Part shown: in pieces, positions 45,101 through 56,339 of the stretch
How positions within the stretch are numbered: the first letter of the stretch is position 1
How the letters are laid out: the number at the start of each line of letters is the position of its first letter
Origin: Heracleum sosnowskyi
Lineage: Eukaryota > Streptophyta > Magnoliopsida > Apiales > Apiaceae
Reading direction: 5' to 3'
Length of the DNA stretch: 64,000 nucleotides
NCBI GenBank assembly: GCA_030848705.1
Contig: CM061243.1
Span: forward strand, 111,190,674-111,254,673
The notes under the pieces: model-generated
Told to the model about the DNA's origin: nothing
Databases searched by the model: none
The model's input: the letters and a program-made list of their open reading frames with translations, nothing else
Translations under genes and position numbers: made by a program

Positions 45101-45707
45101 AAACTGGTGCAGGGGTTTTATAAGCCCAGGGGTAGAAGGGTAATCTGCTAATTAAAAATCTGATTTTCTAATAACCAAAACCAATATAAATACCTTTCTA
45201 AAATTCGAAATAAATTGAAGGTAATGTCTAAAAATCAAAATTTTATTTTTAAAACAAAGAATACGAATTTACAAGCTCACACATATTTTTAAAATATTTT
45301 TATGATCAAAATTGAATTAAATATGAATTTTCAAAGTTTTGATCACTTAAATGACATTTAACTCATAAAATCAAATTTAAATCCTTAAAGCCAAGAATAA
45401 ATTCCTCCACTAATTTTAGAAAATACTAGAATATAAACTAAAGATTGTGAAAAATATTTCACAATAAAAAGAGTCTCCGTTGATTTTATAAAATTCCCGG
45501 AAGGTCAAAAAGAATTAATTTTTAATAAGAAATTCACACAAAATGCATTAAAAAGCATACACAAGTATTTTAATCCATACCATTCACCAAGTAAACATCT
45601 AATTACCACATTTTCACATATATACCCTTCACACAATATTCACATATCATAGAACTCAATTATGATTAAATATTAATATAGTACAATCGTTTTTCTGAGT
45701 CGTTATA
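42135..45707 (-). repeat. Tekay-5 3' LTR
   Basis: Plus strand TGTGACGCCC to GAGTCGTTATA. Contains a GA-rich microsatellite (about 44989-45080) and a GC-rich spot with the inverted repeat ATTGCCG/CGGCAAT near 44730. No gene seen in these 3.6 kb. Confidence 0.93.
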
Positions 45708-45721
45708 ACCTTCCCCCCTTA
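45708..45721 (-). other. Tekay-5 polypurine tract
   Basis: Reversed it reads AAGGGGGGAAGG plus TT, directly before the LTR start TATAACGACTC. The LTR begins TA, not the usual TG, in both copies. Confidence 0.85.
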
Positions 45722-45748
45722 AAAAGATTCTGTCCTCAGAATCTAACC

Positions 45749-46640
45749 TTATGAAAATAGATGCGGATACTTTTCAAGCATCTCGCTCTCAAGTTCCCAA
45801 GTCGATTCTTCAACTTTGGGATTCCTCCACAAAACCTTAACTAGCTTAACAATCTTATTCCTTAATGTCCTATCCATATGATCCTGAATTTCTACAGGTT
45901 GTTCTACATATGACAAATCAGGTTGAATCTCAAAAGGCTCATATTCGATCACGTGATTTGTATCAGGATTAAATCTCTTCAGCATCGAAACATGAAAAAC
46001 GTTATGAATGTGCTCCATGTGGGGTGGTAACGCTAACTCATATGCAACTTTTCCAATACGTCTCAATATCTCAAACGATCCTACATATCTCGGGCTAAGT
46101 TTCCCTTTCTTGCCAAATCTCGTAACTCCTTTCCATGGTGACACTTTTAGCAACACTTGATTTCCTTCTTCAAAGATTAGATCCTTTATGTCTTGGTCAG
46201 CGTACTTCCGTTGTCTGTCTTGTGTCGTAACTAGTCTTTTCCGAATGATTTCAATCTTTTCCTTCGTTTGTTGTACTAGCTCGGGTCCCAAAACTTTTCG
46301 TTTTCCCACTTCTTCCCAATATGCAGGCGACCTACATTTTCTTCCATACAATGCTTCATACAGGGGCATTCCAATACTTGCGTGATAGCTGTTGCGGCAA
46401 AAGAATTCCACTATTGGTAAATGATCACCTCAATTGCTTTCAAAATCCATCGCACAAATTCTAAGTATATCTTCGATTGTCTGGATAGTCTATTCACTAT
46501 GACTATATGCTTAAGGACGATAAACGGTACACATATTTAACTTGGTTTCTGAGCATGTCAAAAACTTTCTTCCAAATCTTGAATTAAATTGAGGGTCTTG
46601 GTAAGATTCGATTGATACTTGGACCTCATGCTTTACTACT
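45749..46640 (-). pseudogene. Tekay-5 integrase C-terminus with chromodomain
   Basis: The open part (45749-46411) encodes the end of the integrase (GRKCRSPAYWEEVGKRK, GKLSPRYVGSFEILRR) and a chromodomain (VKVLWRNPK, ESTWELESEM), which in relatives steers insertion to marked chromatin. Above 46411 the core continues to about 46640 with in-frame stops, and the first visible core acid position reads SYQDPQF, apparently lacking the catalytic Asp of the SDxDPxF motif. Confidence 0.85.
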
Positions 46641-47072
46641 ATCTCTTACAGATAAAACGAATTTATCCAATGAATGTTTCTCGTTGATAGAAAAAGGAAA
46701 TGTACCGACTTGTTTAATCTGTCGAACATGACTCAATTGGCATCATGAGATGTTCCTATTTCAATTCCGGAATTTCTACTGGTTGTAATTATCCGCTAGG
46801 TCTTTGATGTTCAGTTTTAACTCTCTGACAGGTAAAACACTTACTTACTCATCCAACAATATCTCTTTCGTATATGTCCACCAAGATTTTCCTTTAAGCC
46901 TTGCTACATCTTCGTACTTCTGGGATGGATCGAATACTTCGAATTCACGAGCATCATTCAGTATCTCATTCTTTAACCATGTCACACTAGGTATCCAATT
47001 CCTAGAGAAAACCTAAAAATTCCTTTATCATCCTTTTGACTCATTCTACTTTCTCTTGTAAAGTTACTCATG
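46641..47072 (-). pseudogene. Decayed integrase N-terminal region
   Basis: Lies between the integrase core and RNase H remnants. No open frame and no clear HHCC motif; assigned by position only. Confidence 0.4.
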
Positions 47073-47640
47073 TTATCGCTCATCGCTTCCGCTAGACATT
47101 TTTCTACTTTTCTCTAGTAGCTCAAGTTGAAAAGTCATTGTATATATATTTATCATCTCTGTCGCTTGATCTGAATTACGAACCTCTATTCCTACTTTCT
47201 CAAATTCCTTGATCAGTCCTAACCATTTTCTCTTCCTTATGTATACAGCTCCTTTTCGGTGAAAAATATATTTCAAATGCTTATGCTCCAAATGGATTTC
47301 ATACTTTCCTTCATACAAGTAGGCCTCCAAATCAATGCGAAGACTATTGTGCCTAGTTCTCAGTCATGTGTCGGGTGTTTCCACTCGTGGTTCTTCAGCT
47401 GTCTAGAAACATATACAGTCATCTTAACATGTTAAATCAATCTTGATTCTTAACACAAAGTTGTGTTCTCAATTTAGTTGTTGGTATTGTCCTAAGGTGC
47501 ATGAGTCATCATCTCCGGTAACAACGAATCTATTTTACCATTATGGCTCGACTAAAGAGTTCCATTCCTCTAGCAATTTAAATACTTCCTTTTCCATTTA
47601 TCTTAACTCTTGGATGCTTTCTAGTAAGCTTGGTTAATGG
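47073..47640 (-). pseudogene. Tekay-5 RNase H remnant
   Basis: The short open stretch 47073-47330 has LYEGKYEIHLEHKHLKYIF and RKRKWLGLIKEFEKV, recognisable as the RT-linked RNase H of gypsy elements, with key residues changed. The frame is lost on both sides. Confidence 0.65.
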
Positions 47641-48430
47641 TGTGGCTATCTTGATATAATCCTTGAAAAACCTTCGATAATCTCCATCCAATCTCATAAA
47701 ATTTCTAACTTTTGTAGGTGTCTTAGACCTTACTCAATTCATTAACGTTTCAACCTTAGTTGGATCCACTTGGATTCCTTCTCTACTAATTACCTGTCCT
47801 AGTAATTGTAATTCTTTCAACCAAAACTCGCACTTAGAAAACTTTGCGCACAATATCTCTTTTCTTAAAATTTCTATGGTCATTCTCAAATGATCTGTAT
47901 GCTCTTCTTCCATCTTTGAATACCTTAAGATGTCATTTATGAAAACATTCTCAAACTTATCCAAATATTTCTTAAAATTTCTATTCATCATGTTCATAAA
48001 AGTGGCAGTTGAATTCATCAAACCGAACTCCATCACTACGAACTCATAGTGTCCATATACATCAGGTTCAGACCGTCGTCTAAGGAATATCTTCGGGTTT
48101 CATAAATAAATTTTGAAAAGCACACTGTGTTCTTTAACTGGTCTGATCATCAATCCTTGACAATGGGTATTTGTTTTTCTTAATGGTCAACTTGGTGCAC
48201 CCCATGGGAATACACTAGACCTTATAACTCCCTGCTTCCTAACATCTTGCAATTGAATTGCTAACTCTTTCATTTCTATTGGTGTCATTCTATATGGTGC
48301 CTTTGAAATTTGTTCTACTCCGGGTGCTAAGTCTACAACAAACTCTATTTCCATTTTGGGAGGTAAACCTGAAATATCGTCGAGAAATACCTCCGGAAAT
48401 TCATAAACTACTGGAATCTTTTCCCCTTAG
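47641..48430 (-). pseudogene. Tekay-5 reverse transcriptase remnant
   Basis: The start of the RT domain is readable near 48420-48190 (DISGLPPKMEIEF, KAPYRMTPIEMKEL). The palm is open at 47734-48036 with FGLMNSTATFMNMMN and KFSKCEFWLKELQLLG. The active site reads FINDIL instead of FIDDIL, so a catalytic Asp is replaced by Asn. Stops and frameshifts separate the parts. Confidence 0.85.
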
Positions 48431-48955
48431 GTGTCTCTTTACTGGTGTTAACCACATGTGCAAGATATGCTTGACAACCTTGGCGTAATAATCTCTTTCC
48501 CTGTATGACAAGTTAGAATTTCTTTGTTGTTTCTGACCTAGGAACACTTCTACTTTATCTGTGGCTCGCAATTCCGTTTACCCCATACTCTTTTAACCAA
48601 TCCATTCTTAGAATTTACATCATATTTCTATTATATCAATCTCACAGTGAGGACAAGCTAGATTAATCGATATATGCTCCTGAGTAGCTATTCATGTAGT
48701 CAAAACTTTACTTAACAGTTGCATTTTACAGTCCGACTTATGAGCAAATTCTCTAAAAATAAAATACTTTGTGGCTTCGAATCCGTTAACACTTTGGCAC
48801 TTATGTAGCTAATATGAAACGTATCCGCAACCACATCCTTGTTCTTTACTGTATCACTCATAGTTATATTGAGGATTCTTGTCCTTGGTTACTTAGTGTG
48901 CAATGGTCATGTTACCCTTAACATATTGCTTACTGGGTCTAGTGCTTGTAATCTC
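48431..48955 (-). pseudogene. Decayed gag-pol junction/protease region
   Basis: Position and order predict the protease here. No open frame or DSG/DTG motif could be read with confidence. Confidence 0.35.
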
Positions 48956-51225
48956 TTAAGGAATGTCATACCTTCCTACACTTGTTACACGTAACTCTTG
49001 CCTTCGGTTTATGGCTCTCATTGGCGTAGTGTCCTCTCTGTGTACACTTGTAACGTACCATATTGATCTTATTAAAAACTCCCAGTTGCTTCTTTCCACA
49101 AGTTCTACATTCTGGTATCGGAGGTTTTGGAGGTCTTGGTAAATCCATATTTTATGGACGGTTCCCTTGCTTATCATTTCCAGTTTCTGGTCTTCCAAAT
49201 CCAACATTCCTATTTGACTGAAACTCATGCCTTATATTGAAATGGTTCTAAAAGTTCCCTATTTGTTGGTTTCCTTCCGGTGTCTCTGGCTTCCCTTTTT
49301 CTAGCTTCTTCTGTTTGTGATCAATCACTTTACTCCTAATCCACGACCTCATTTCCCCTGTTGGAGTCTCTTAACTCTCTTCTCATCAATATTCACGTAT
49401 TCGGACACAAACCTGGCCAGATCTATAAATTTTGGTTCAAACCATGTTACGCTCAAGTTATCATGCTTCGGTTCTAAAATTTATGTCCAACATTTGGTCT
49501 CAAGACGTTCAAAACCTTGTAATGTTTTAACTACTGTATCCAAAGTGAAATATAGGATAAACAGGTGCTTATATATACTTTTCTGACCAGTAGAATAACA
49601 GTCTTTCATCAACAATAATCAACTCCTTTTTAGTATATCCAATATCACTTTACTTCATACTTCAACATGATTAGTATTCGTATATCCTTGTTACCTTCTC
49701 CTTGTCCATACCAGACTCTTAGTAATAATAAACCTTGACATCGTGTTGTAAGTCTAATGAGCAATTTACTCGACATCCAATCCCTCCTTTTAAAACAATT
49801 TCCCATATTTGATCAAAACAGTTTCCCGTCAATATAAGTACAGCTTGACACTCAGAATACCGTCATTCGCCTTTGCAATTTCAAATCGCTGATACCTCTA
49901 AGAGTTTCCGTTAGAATGAATCAATAGATCGGAAGGTGTCAATAGATATGGATATATGACAAGTATGTTTAGTAAGAATTTCTGGTAAAAAGAATCAAAC
50001 TAAGAGATCAAAATGATCATCGAACTTTATCAGGTTGCATTTGTCAATTTAAACAACAAGGTACAGAAGGCGGCCAACCTTTAGTACTTCCATGACAAAC
50101 ACACCACTGGTGGCGTCCCACCGGACTTCTATCACACAGATAGAAAGTACCTGAATCCCCTATATATATAGGGTTGTTCATCTCAGTTACAACCAGGAGG
50201 ATAAAAAATTTTAAGAGGAACATATGAAAGGTTTAAGAGTTTCAAAAGTTTCTATTATATATATATAATATTGGATCAATTAGCCTCTGAACAATAGAGG
50301 TATTTCGTAAAGAATAAAATAATAGAAATGAAAATTTGAATCTTTTAAAAAGGTAAATTGAATAAAATCAACGGCTAGTTATGAACCGACTTACCCTTAC
50401 ATCGAACGTATGGAGATAATCATGCCTTGTCACATGTAGATGATGTTTAGGGGAGTTAATTTCTAGTTTGAGGTTATAGGTATGTCCCGATAGTAAATCA
50501 ACTGTATGTAATCTTGAATAACGAAAGAATCTACACTTAGGCCACTTCTCTGGGCAAATATCCATATCGCGGGGGAAAATATTTATTATATCGTAAAGAA
50601 TCTATCTAAATGTTTCTAGACGTTATCTTGGGGATTCTACTCTCGCTCAACTCTAACCACACTTGATACGACACCTGGCGTGGTGTTTCCTATAGCTTCC
50701 GTGGTGCAGCCGAAGTTGCAGATGAAATTCTGTAAAGTACTTAAGGATTTACAGGTGATGTCTTCTGAACTGGTAGCTCTGACGCTCCGATTGACTCTTC
50801 CAGCTTCGAATTAGTTTCCTCGTCCATAACTCGATCTTCAGATGGTTGCAGCGTATACTCGCTCGATATGTCGGAATACTATATAACATGGAAGTGCGTA
50901 ACTTAAGTTAATATTTCTACAGAAAATTCAGCATGACCTATTCGTAAAATGGACTATGCCCTGTTTTACAAATATCTCAAATACTAACAAAATCATCCAT
51001 ATATAATCCATAATTCATTTGAATATTCCATCCATCTCCAACCCCTTCATTTGTCATGTAAGAAATAAATCTGCCTTGACTTGCAGCTATACTATCTGAA
51101 AAGAAATTTACCCAAAGGGTAATGGAAATCTCCGCTTGGCCGGGTGCATGCACTGATACTGATATTGACGACTCTGGCTTGGGAAAAAGAACCTCAAATG
51201 AAGGTTAATCTCTCGAAACAGCCAT
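48956..51225 (-). pseudogene. Tekay-5 gag remnant
   Basis: Near 48966-49148 the minus strand encodes a worn double zinc knuckle (CRTCGK, YKCTQRGHYANE, CNKC) with several Cys lost. A possible old start codon is at 51223-51225. Between them there is no usable frame. Confidence 0.6.
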
Positions 51226-51441
51226 TATCTGCAACGACACAATAATAAACCAAGAAGATACTAAAACGGTAAAGGGTTATCTTAATTCTACTAATACTCA
51301 TCCTAAAGGTAACCTACATCTACAAATCCTATCTTACTTATGAAGCTTAAGTCCTACTTCTCACCTTATATTCCCTTATTATTGTTACACCTAATCCTGG
51401 CTTGTTTCAGTGACCAAAAACTGACCGCTCTGATACCAACC
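51226..51441 (-). other. Tekay-5 leader with primer binding site
   Basis: The plus strand GCTCTGATACCA at 51427-51438 is, reversed, TGGTATCAGAGC, the initiator methionine tRNA primer site, three bases after the LTR. This sets the element on the minus strand. Confidence 0.9.
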
Positions 51442-54400
51442 TGTGACGCCCTCCCGATCTGGGGTCATGATCGGGGAGTCACTACAACCTCTATACATAT
51501 TAAACCCATAAACAATATAATAAAAGCAGGCAGACTTGACCCCACCTTTACCCTGGATCTTTAAACAGTTGATGGTATGAAACAAGCATCCACTATCTAA
51601 TTCATTAATACATAAGTCTCAAAAGTTATTACAACCAAGTCTTAAAAGTTCTATGCTCTCTATTACAAAACACCTTCTAGATATGGCCATCACCTACCTG
51701 AGCTGGCATCCCAAAAACAACCCTATAGGAAGACTTCCTAGCTGTCTGAAATGTACGTACCATCTTCTCGTTTCACTGTGGGTTAGAATAGGGAAAAAGA
51801 ATGAGCCAAATGCCCAGCAAGTAATAATATGACCAAACAGTTATCCACTGGGAAACAGTTTCAATATCAATATGGATAGCATGAGTATAGCGAAGTCCGT
51901 ATCAAGGGATTATCAGAATCAATAATTTGAATATAAAATTTCAAAACAGTTTCCCATATCAATATATATAGCATGGTTTAAGCAGAATCCATAATAAGGT
52001 ACTATCCAAAACAATGGCATAAATATGCAATTTCAAAGGGTAAACCAATTTCATTATCAAGATATCCGTTTCAAGAAAACAATAATTAATTTTGGAGATT
52101 TTTCACAACGCACCGGACAATACGGGTGATCAGCCACGTAAAGTCCCCATACCGGACACACAGTCCCTCTGGTCCTTGAATTGGGTCCCATTAGGCAACA
52201 CATTGGCCTTTAGACTAGTCCATCCCTAGTCCATTTATTATAATTAAAAAGTGCTGGACCGGCGTTACTCGGCCTCTTACGCCTCCAATCTTAGGAATCC
52301 GTGGAAACCATAAATCAGAATTTAAATGAATTCAAACTTCATTCCTTTTTAAAGCATGTTCAGGTATAAAGAAGTCCTTTGGAAATCAGATAAGTTCAAT
52401 CAAAACAATTTGGATTTCTATTAGTGGAATATAAGAAATATTTATCATCGGGTACGTTCTGGGAATGTACTAGAATAAGAGTTAGGTGTATTCACTTTCA
52501 GGTATAAAAGGGAATGCATAAGTATATGATCAAGTTCAGGTTATAGAATCATAGGTCATTAGGTTTCAATTCATGGATATGAACAGGGTATAAGGTTTAA
52601 GGATAAAGAACTAAACAAGGCATGGTATATAGTTCAACATGGTATATATGAACAAAGGTAAGGGTTATCAATGAACAATAGGTGTTTTCAGAATTAAAGG
52701 TATATCAAGATAAGGTAACAATTCATATATGCCAAAATGAAATAATGGAATCGAAATACGAAAGCAAGTTTGTATTACTTGCCTTAAGTAGCTAAAAGGG
52801 GTAATGAACAATCACTGATTCTCCACCTTAGTCTTTCCTTTGTCTCTAAGTTTCACTTCCTTGAACTCTCTAAGTTCCACTTCCTTGGACCCTCTAAGTT
52901 CCACTTCCTTGGACTCTACAAAAGAATATAATCTATCTTAGAATGCTCTTTCTAAGATGCTAATCCTTTATTCTAAACTACCCAACGCATCCTAATCGCG
53001 TAAACACATAATAGTTATACCATAAAACAATTATAATCATGTAATAGGCAATCAACCATATAGCCTCACATTGTCATTTAAACACACATAACATGCTCCT
53101 TATACATATATATATACAATAATATATCTTTCAAATCATACCACACTTGGTATCCCTTAAATCAATTTGGTCATGCCAACCATATCCTTAACTCTTTATA
53201 ACAATGTTTTTATCTCAAAAAGCAGAAAAATCTGCTGCGCATACTTTACTAAAACATTTTTCATAAATCCAAATATAATCAAACAATTACCAAATTTGAC
53301 AGGCTACCTCCTGATTACTAACTCAACTTAGCATAAAAGTTTCAACTTCAGAACACTTCATTTAGATTAAAAACGAACTGTATAACTAGGTACTAAAGCA
53401 CAGAAAAATCCCTGCTGCGCAACTTTTAGTAAAATAATCATAACTTTTTATTCGTAAATCCTATCGATACAAGGTTAGCGCGTGCACAAACTAGATTCAA
53501 TTTAGAACAGTTAACTCCTAGACTCTCTGTCTAAAACAGGCAGCAACATTTCGCAATTAATCAAAACAGAACAGGGCAGACAGTTTTCTGGAAAAATTCA
53601 GCATGATGTTTTTCTTTATAATTCATCCCAAACACAAACTCATTCACAATCCAACTATCCAATACTACAACTAAGACTCATGTTCTCAAGAATCACTAAA
53701 CTTATACATGCATTTATCAAATAATCAAGTTAACAATTCCATTACTTGGAATTTCACTAAAATTCCCAAATCAAAACTTTTAACTATCAAAACTTCATAC
53801 TAACCAAACTTAACCCAATAAATCAACATGCATCCCTTATAAACCGAAGTTAACAATTAAACAACATTATAAACAAATTTCCAAAACCGAATTCTAAAAA
53901 GGGGAAAAATCAAATTTTGAACATGCATTTCGATTTCTTCACATGCAACTCAAAATCGAACTAAATATAGGTATTAACACAATAATCGGACTCAAAAGTA
54001 TCATCATCGTCCCCGTTGGCTCGCCGGAGCTCATTGCCGACGGCGGCAATGGTCGGAGGTGCCCGGAAAATATAAAAAATCCGGGTTTCCTTCACAACCT
54101 CACCAATAAGTAATATTAATCAACCAACTAATCACAAAAATCATCACAAGCAAGCTTTTGGGTTTGAATCAAATCAAAATTTCCGAAACCCCTTGCATGC
54201 AACAATCGGTACACACAATACACACGGCATACACATACACACACGATTACACATATATATATATATGTATGTATAATCATAATCATCAATATAGTTGAGA
54301 GTGAGAGAGATTTTACAAGAAAATCGAGAGAGAGAGTGATAGCCGAGAGAGAGAAATCGAGAGAGAGAAGAGAGAGTTGAGAGATGAGTGAAAGAAAAGG

Positions 54401-55014
54401 GGAAAAGAAACTGGTGCAGGGGTTTTATAAGCCCAGGGGTAGAAGGGTAATCTGCTAATTAAAAATCTGATTTTCTAATAACCAAAACCAATATAAATAC
54501 CTTTCTAAAATTCGAAATAAACTGAAGGTAATGTCTAAAAATCAAAATTTTATTTTTAAAACAAAGAATACGAATTTACAAGCTCACACATATTTTTAAA
54601 ATATTTTTATGATCAAAATTGAATTAAATATGAATTTTCAAAGTTTTGATCACTTAAATGACATTTAACTCATAAAATCAAATTTAAATCCTTAAAGCCA
54701 AGAATAAATTCCTCCACTAATTTTAGAAAATACTAGAATATAAACTAAAGATTGTGAAAAAGATTTCACAATAAAAAGAGTCTCCGTTGATTTTATAAAA
54801 TTCCCGGAAGGTCAAAAAGAATTAATTTTTAATAAGAAATTCACACAAAATGCATTAAAAAGCATACACAAGTATTTTAATCCATACCATTCACCAAGTA
54901 AACATCTAATTACCACATTTTCACATATATACCCTTCACACAATATTCACATATCATAGAACTCAATTATGATTAAATATTAATATAGTACAATCGTTTT
55001 TCTGAGTCGTTATA
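51442..55014 (-). repeat. Tekay-5 5' LTR
   Basis: Same length as the other LTR with four substitutions seen. CTAAA follows at 55015-55019. The GA microsatellite recurs at about 54296-54387. Confidence 0.93.
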
Positions 55015-55488
55015 CTAAACTCTGTTAGTCATACTCTGTCGGTTAAAGTCTAATGTTAAACTCTGATTATGATTTTTGTCTGAAACACAAGGACCAATGA
55101 AGAAATTTGTATGAAGCATAATTCTCAGTAAGTAATTATGAATCCTTAAGAGTTGTATAGATTCTGATCTCAAATATGTGCAGTAAGTTAACACAGCATG
55201 ATACTGTTTCTATATTTACAGCATCTCTTAGTTTATTGATTCTATATACTGAGTTTGTATTAGCTGTTTGCATTTTCTCTCATAAATTAATTGTATTAAC
55301 TGATGGAAAGTCTAAACTCTGATTATTAACTGCAAATAATTCACCCTCAAATCAAAAGATGCCAAACAGAGCACAAATTCCTTTGAGATCATGTTGTGCC
55401 TAGGAAGATCCAGGAACTTATTGTATGAAATAAGAGCTAAAATCTTTGATTTTTGGTGACTAGTGCCAACCACTGATTACTGGAAAAA

Positions 55489-55583
<95 letters not shown>

Positions 55584-56239
55584 GGGGTGAAGAATAAAAG
55601 ATATATCCAAATGAAAGGATATCAGTATACAGAGTTTAGATATAAAATCAGATTTTATATTATACATGAGAGTTTAGGCAACCAGTTTTTACTACTTTAG
55701 TTTGTGGATTTTATGCACTTTGAGATGATTTAAATATTGATTTCGGTAAACTCTGCTATTGCACACACAATTATGCACACCTGTACAGTTTGCGAAAAGA
55801 GTATATTAACAAAGAAGGACAAATGATAAACACTGATGTATTGTGTGAAATATGCCGAGGTAACTTTGTTTTAATCTCTGATGGTTAAAATGATTTCTTT
55901 GTTTCAGACATTTTATAATTTTGAAGAAAAACATTTGTTTTGGTATTTCAAAAGAGTATGTTTGGGCATTGGTTTAGAAAAGTGTTAAAGAGAGGAGAGA
56001 GATTGCATACATAGGAAAGTGCAATCGGCTGTAATTATTGCTGTTTTTACTGCGCATGCGCATTGGAAATTGCCAATTACTGCTGTCAGTCATTGCATGT
56101 GTGACACGTGTCTCATTTACACAGTATACGGGGTAAGACAGTTGTGTTTTAATGATTAAAAACTGTTCAGTTTTTAATTTTAAATTTTATATTTATACAT
56201 TATACACACAACCGTTACAATTTTTCACGACTTACTCCA
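55015..56239. other. Sire-4 pol-ORF3 spacer, right of Tekay-5
   Basis: Non-coding. AAACTCTG words cluster at 55017-55070 and recur at 55312 and 55746. It contains the A/TA microsatellite. An AT-rich TATA-like stretch lies near 56185-56200, but no clear promoter. Confidence 0.6.
55484..55580. repeat. Poly-A followed by (TA)n microsatellite
   Basis: About 23 A, then about 37 TA units. It is prone to length change and self-pairing. A Tyr/Ile-repeat reading frame across it is an artefact. Confidence 0.95.
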
Positions 56240-56339
56240 ATTGTATTCTAGTTTCACTCACACATATTCACAAACACTTTCTTTCTTAAACTCTCTCGTG
56301 TTTTTGAAGCTATTTTCTATTTATTTCTTGATATTACTA

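Larger units (their letters stand above)
42135..55014 (-). mobile_element. Tekay-5: Ty3/gypsy chromovirus with decayed interior
   Basis: Two 3573-bp LTRs (42135-45707 and 51442-55014), target duplication CTAAA, PBS, polypurine tract, and minus-strand gag, RT, RNase H and integrase-chromodomain remnants with many stops. The integrase tail matches the Tekay/Del clade. Only four substitutions between the LTRs were seen, yet coding is lost, so the copy was probably moved by proteins made elsewhere. Confidence 0.92.

Noticed and set aside
51340..51564. Plus-strand frame across the Tekay-5 PBS and LTR
   Set aside because: It spans an LTR boundary and has no relation to known proteins.
55437..55667. 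Reading frame rich in Tyr-Ile repeats on the minus strand
   Set aside because: It is the translation of the TA microsatellite.
56241..56339. Signal peptide or membrane anchor at the start of Sire-4 ORF3
   Set aside because: The hydrophobic stretch lies before the ATG (56340) that fits the ORF3 start better. It resembles untranslated leader and has no counterpart in Sire-1.
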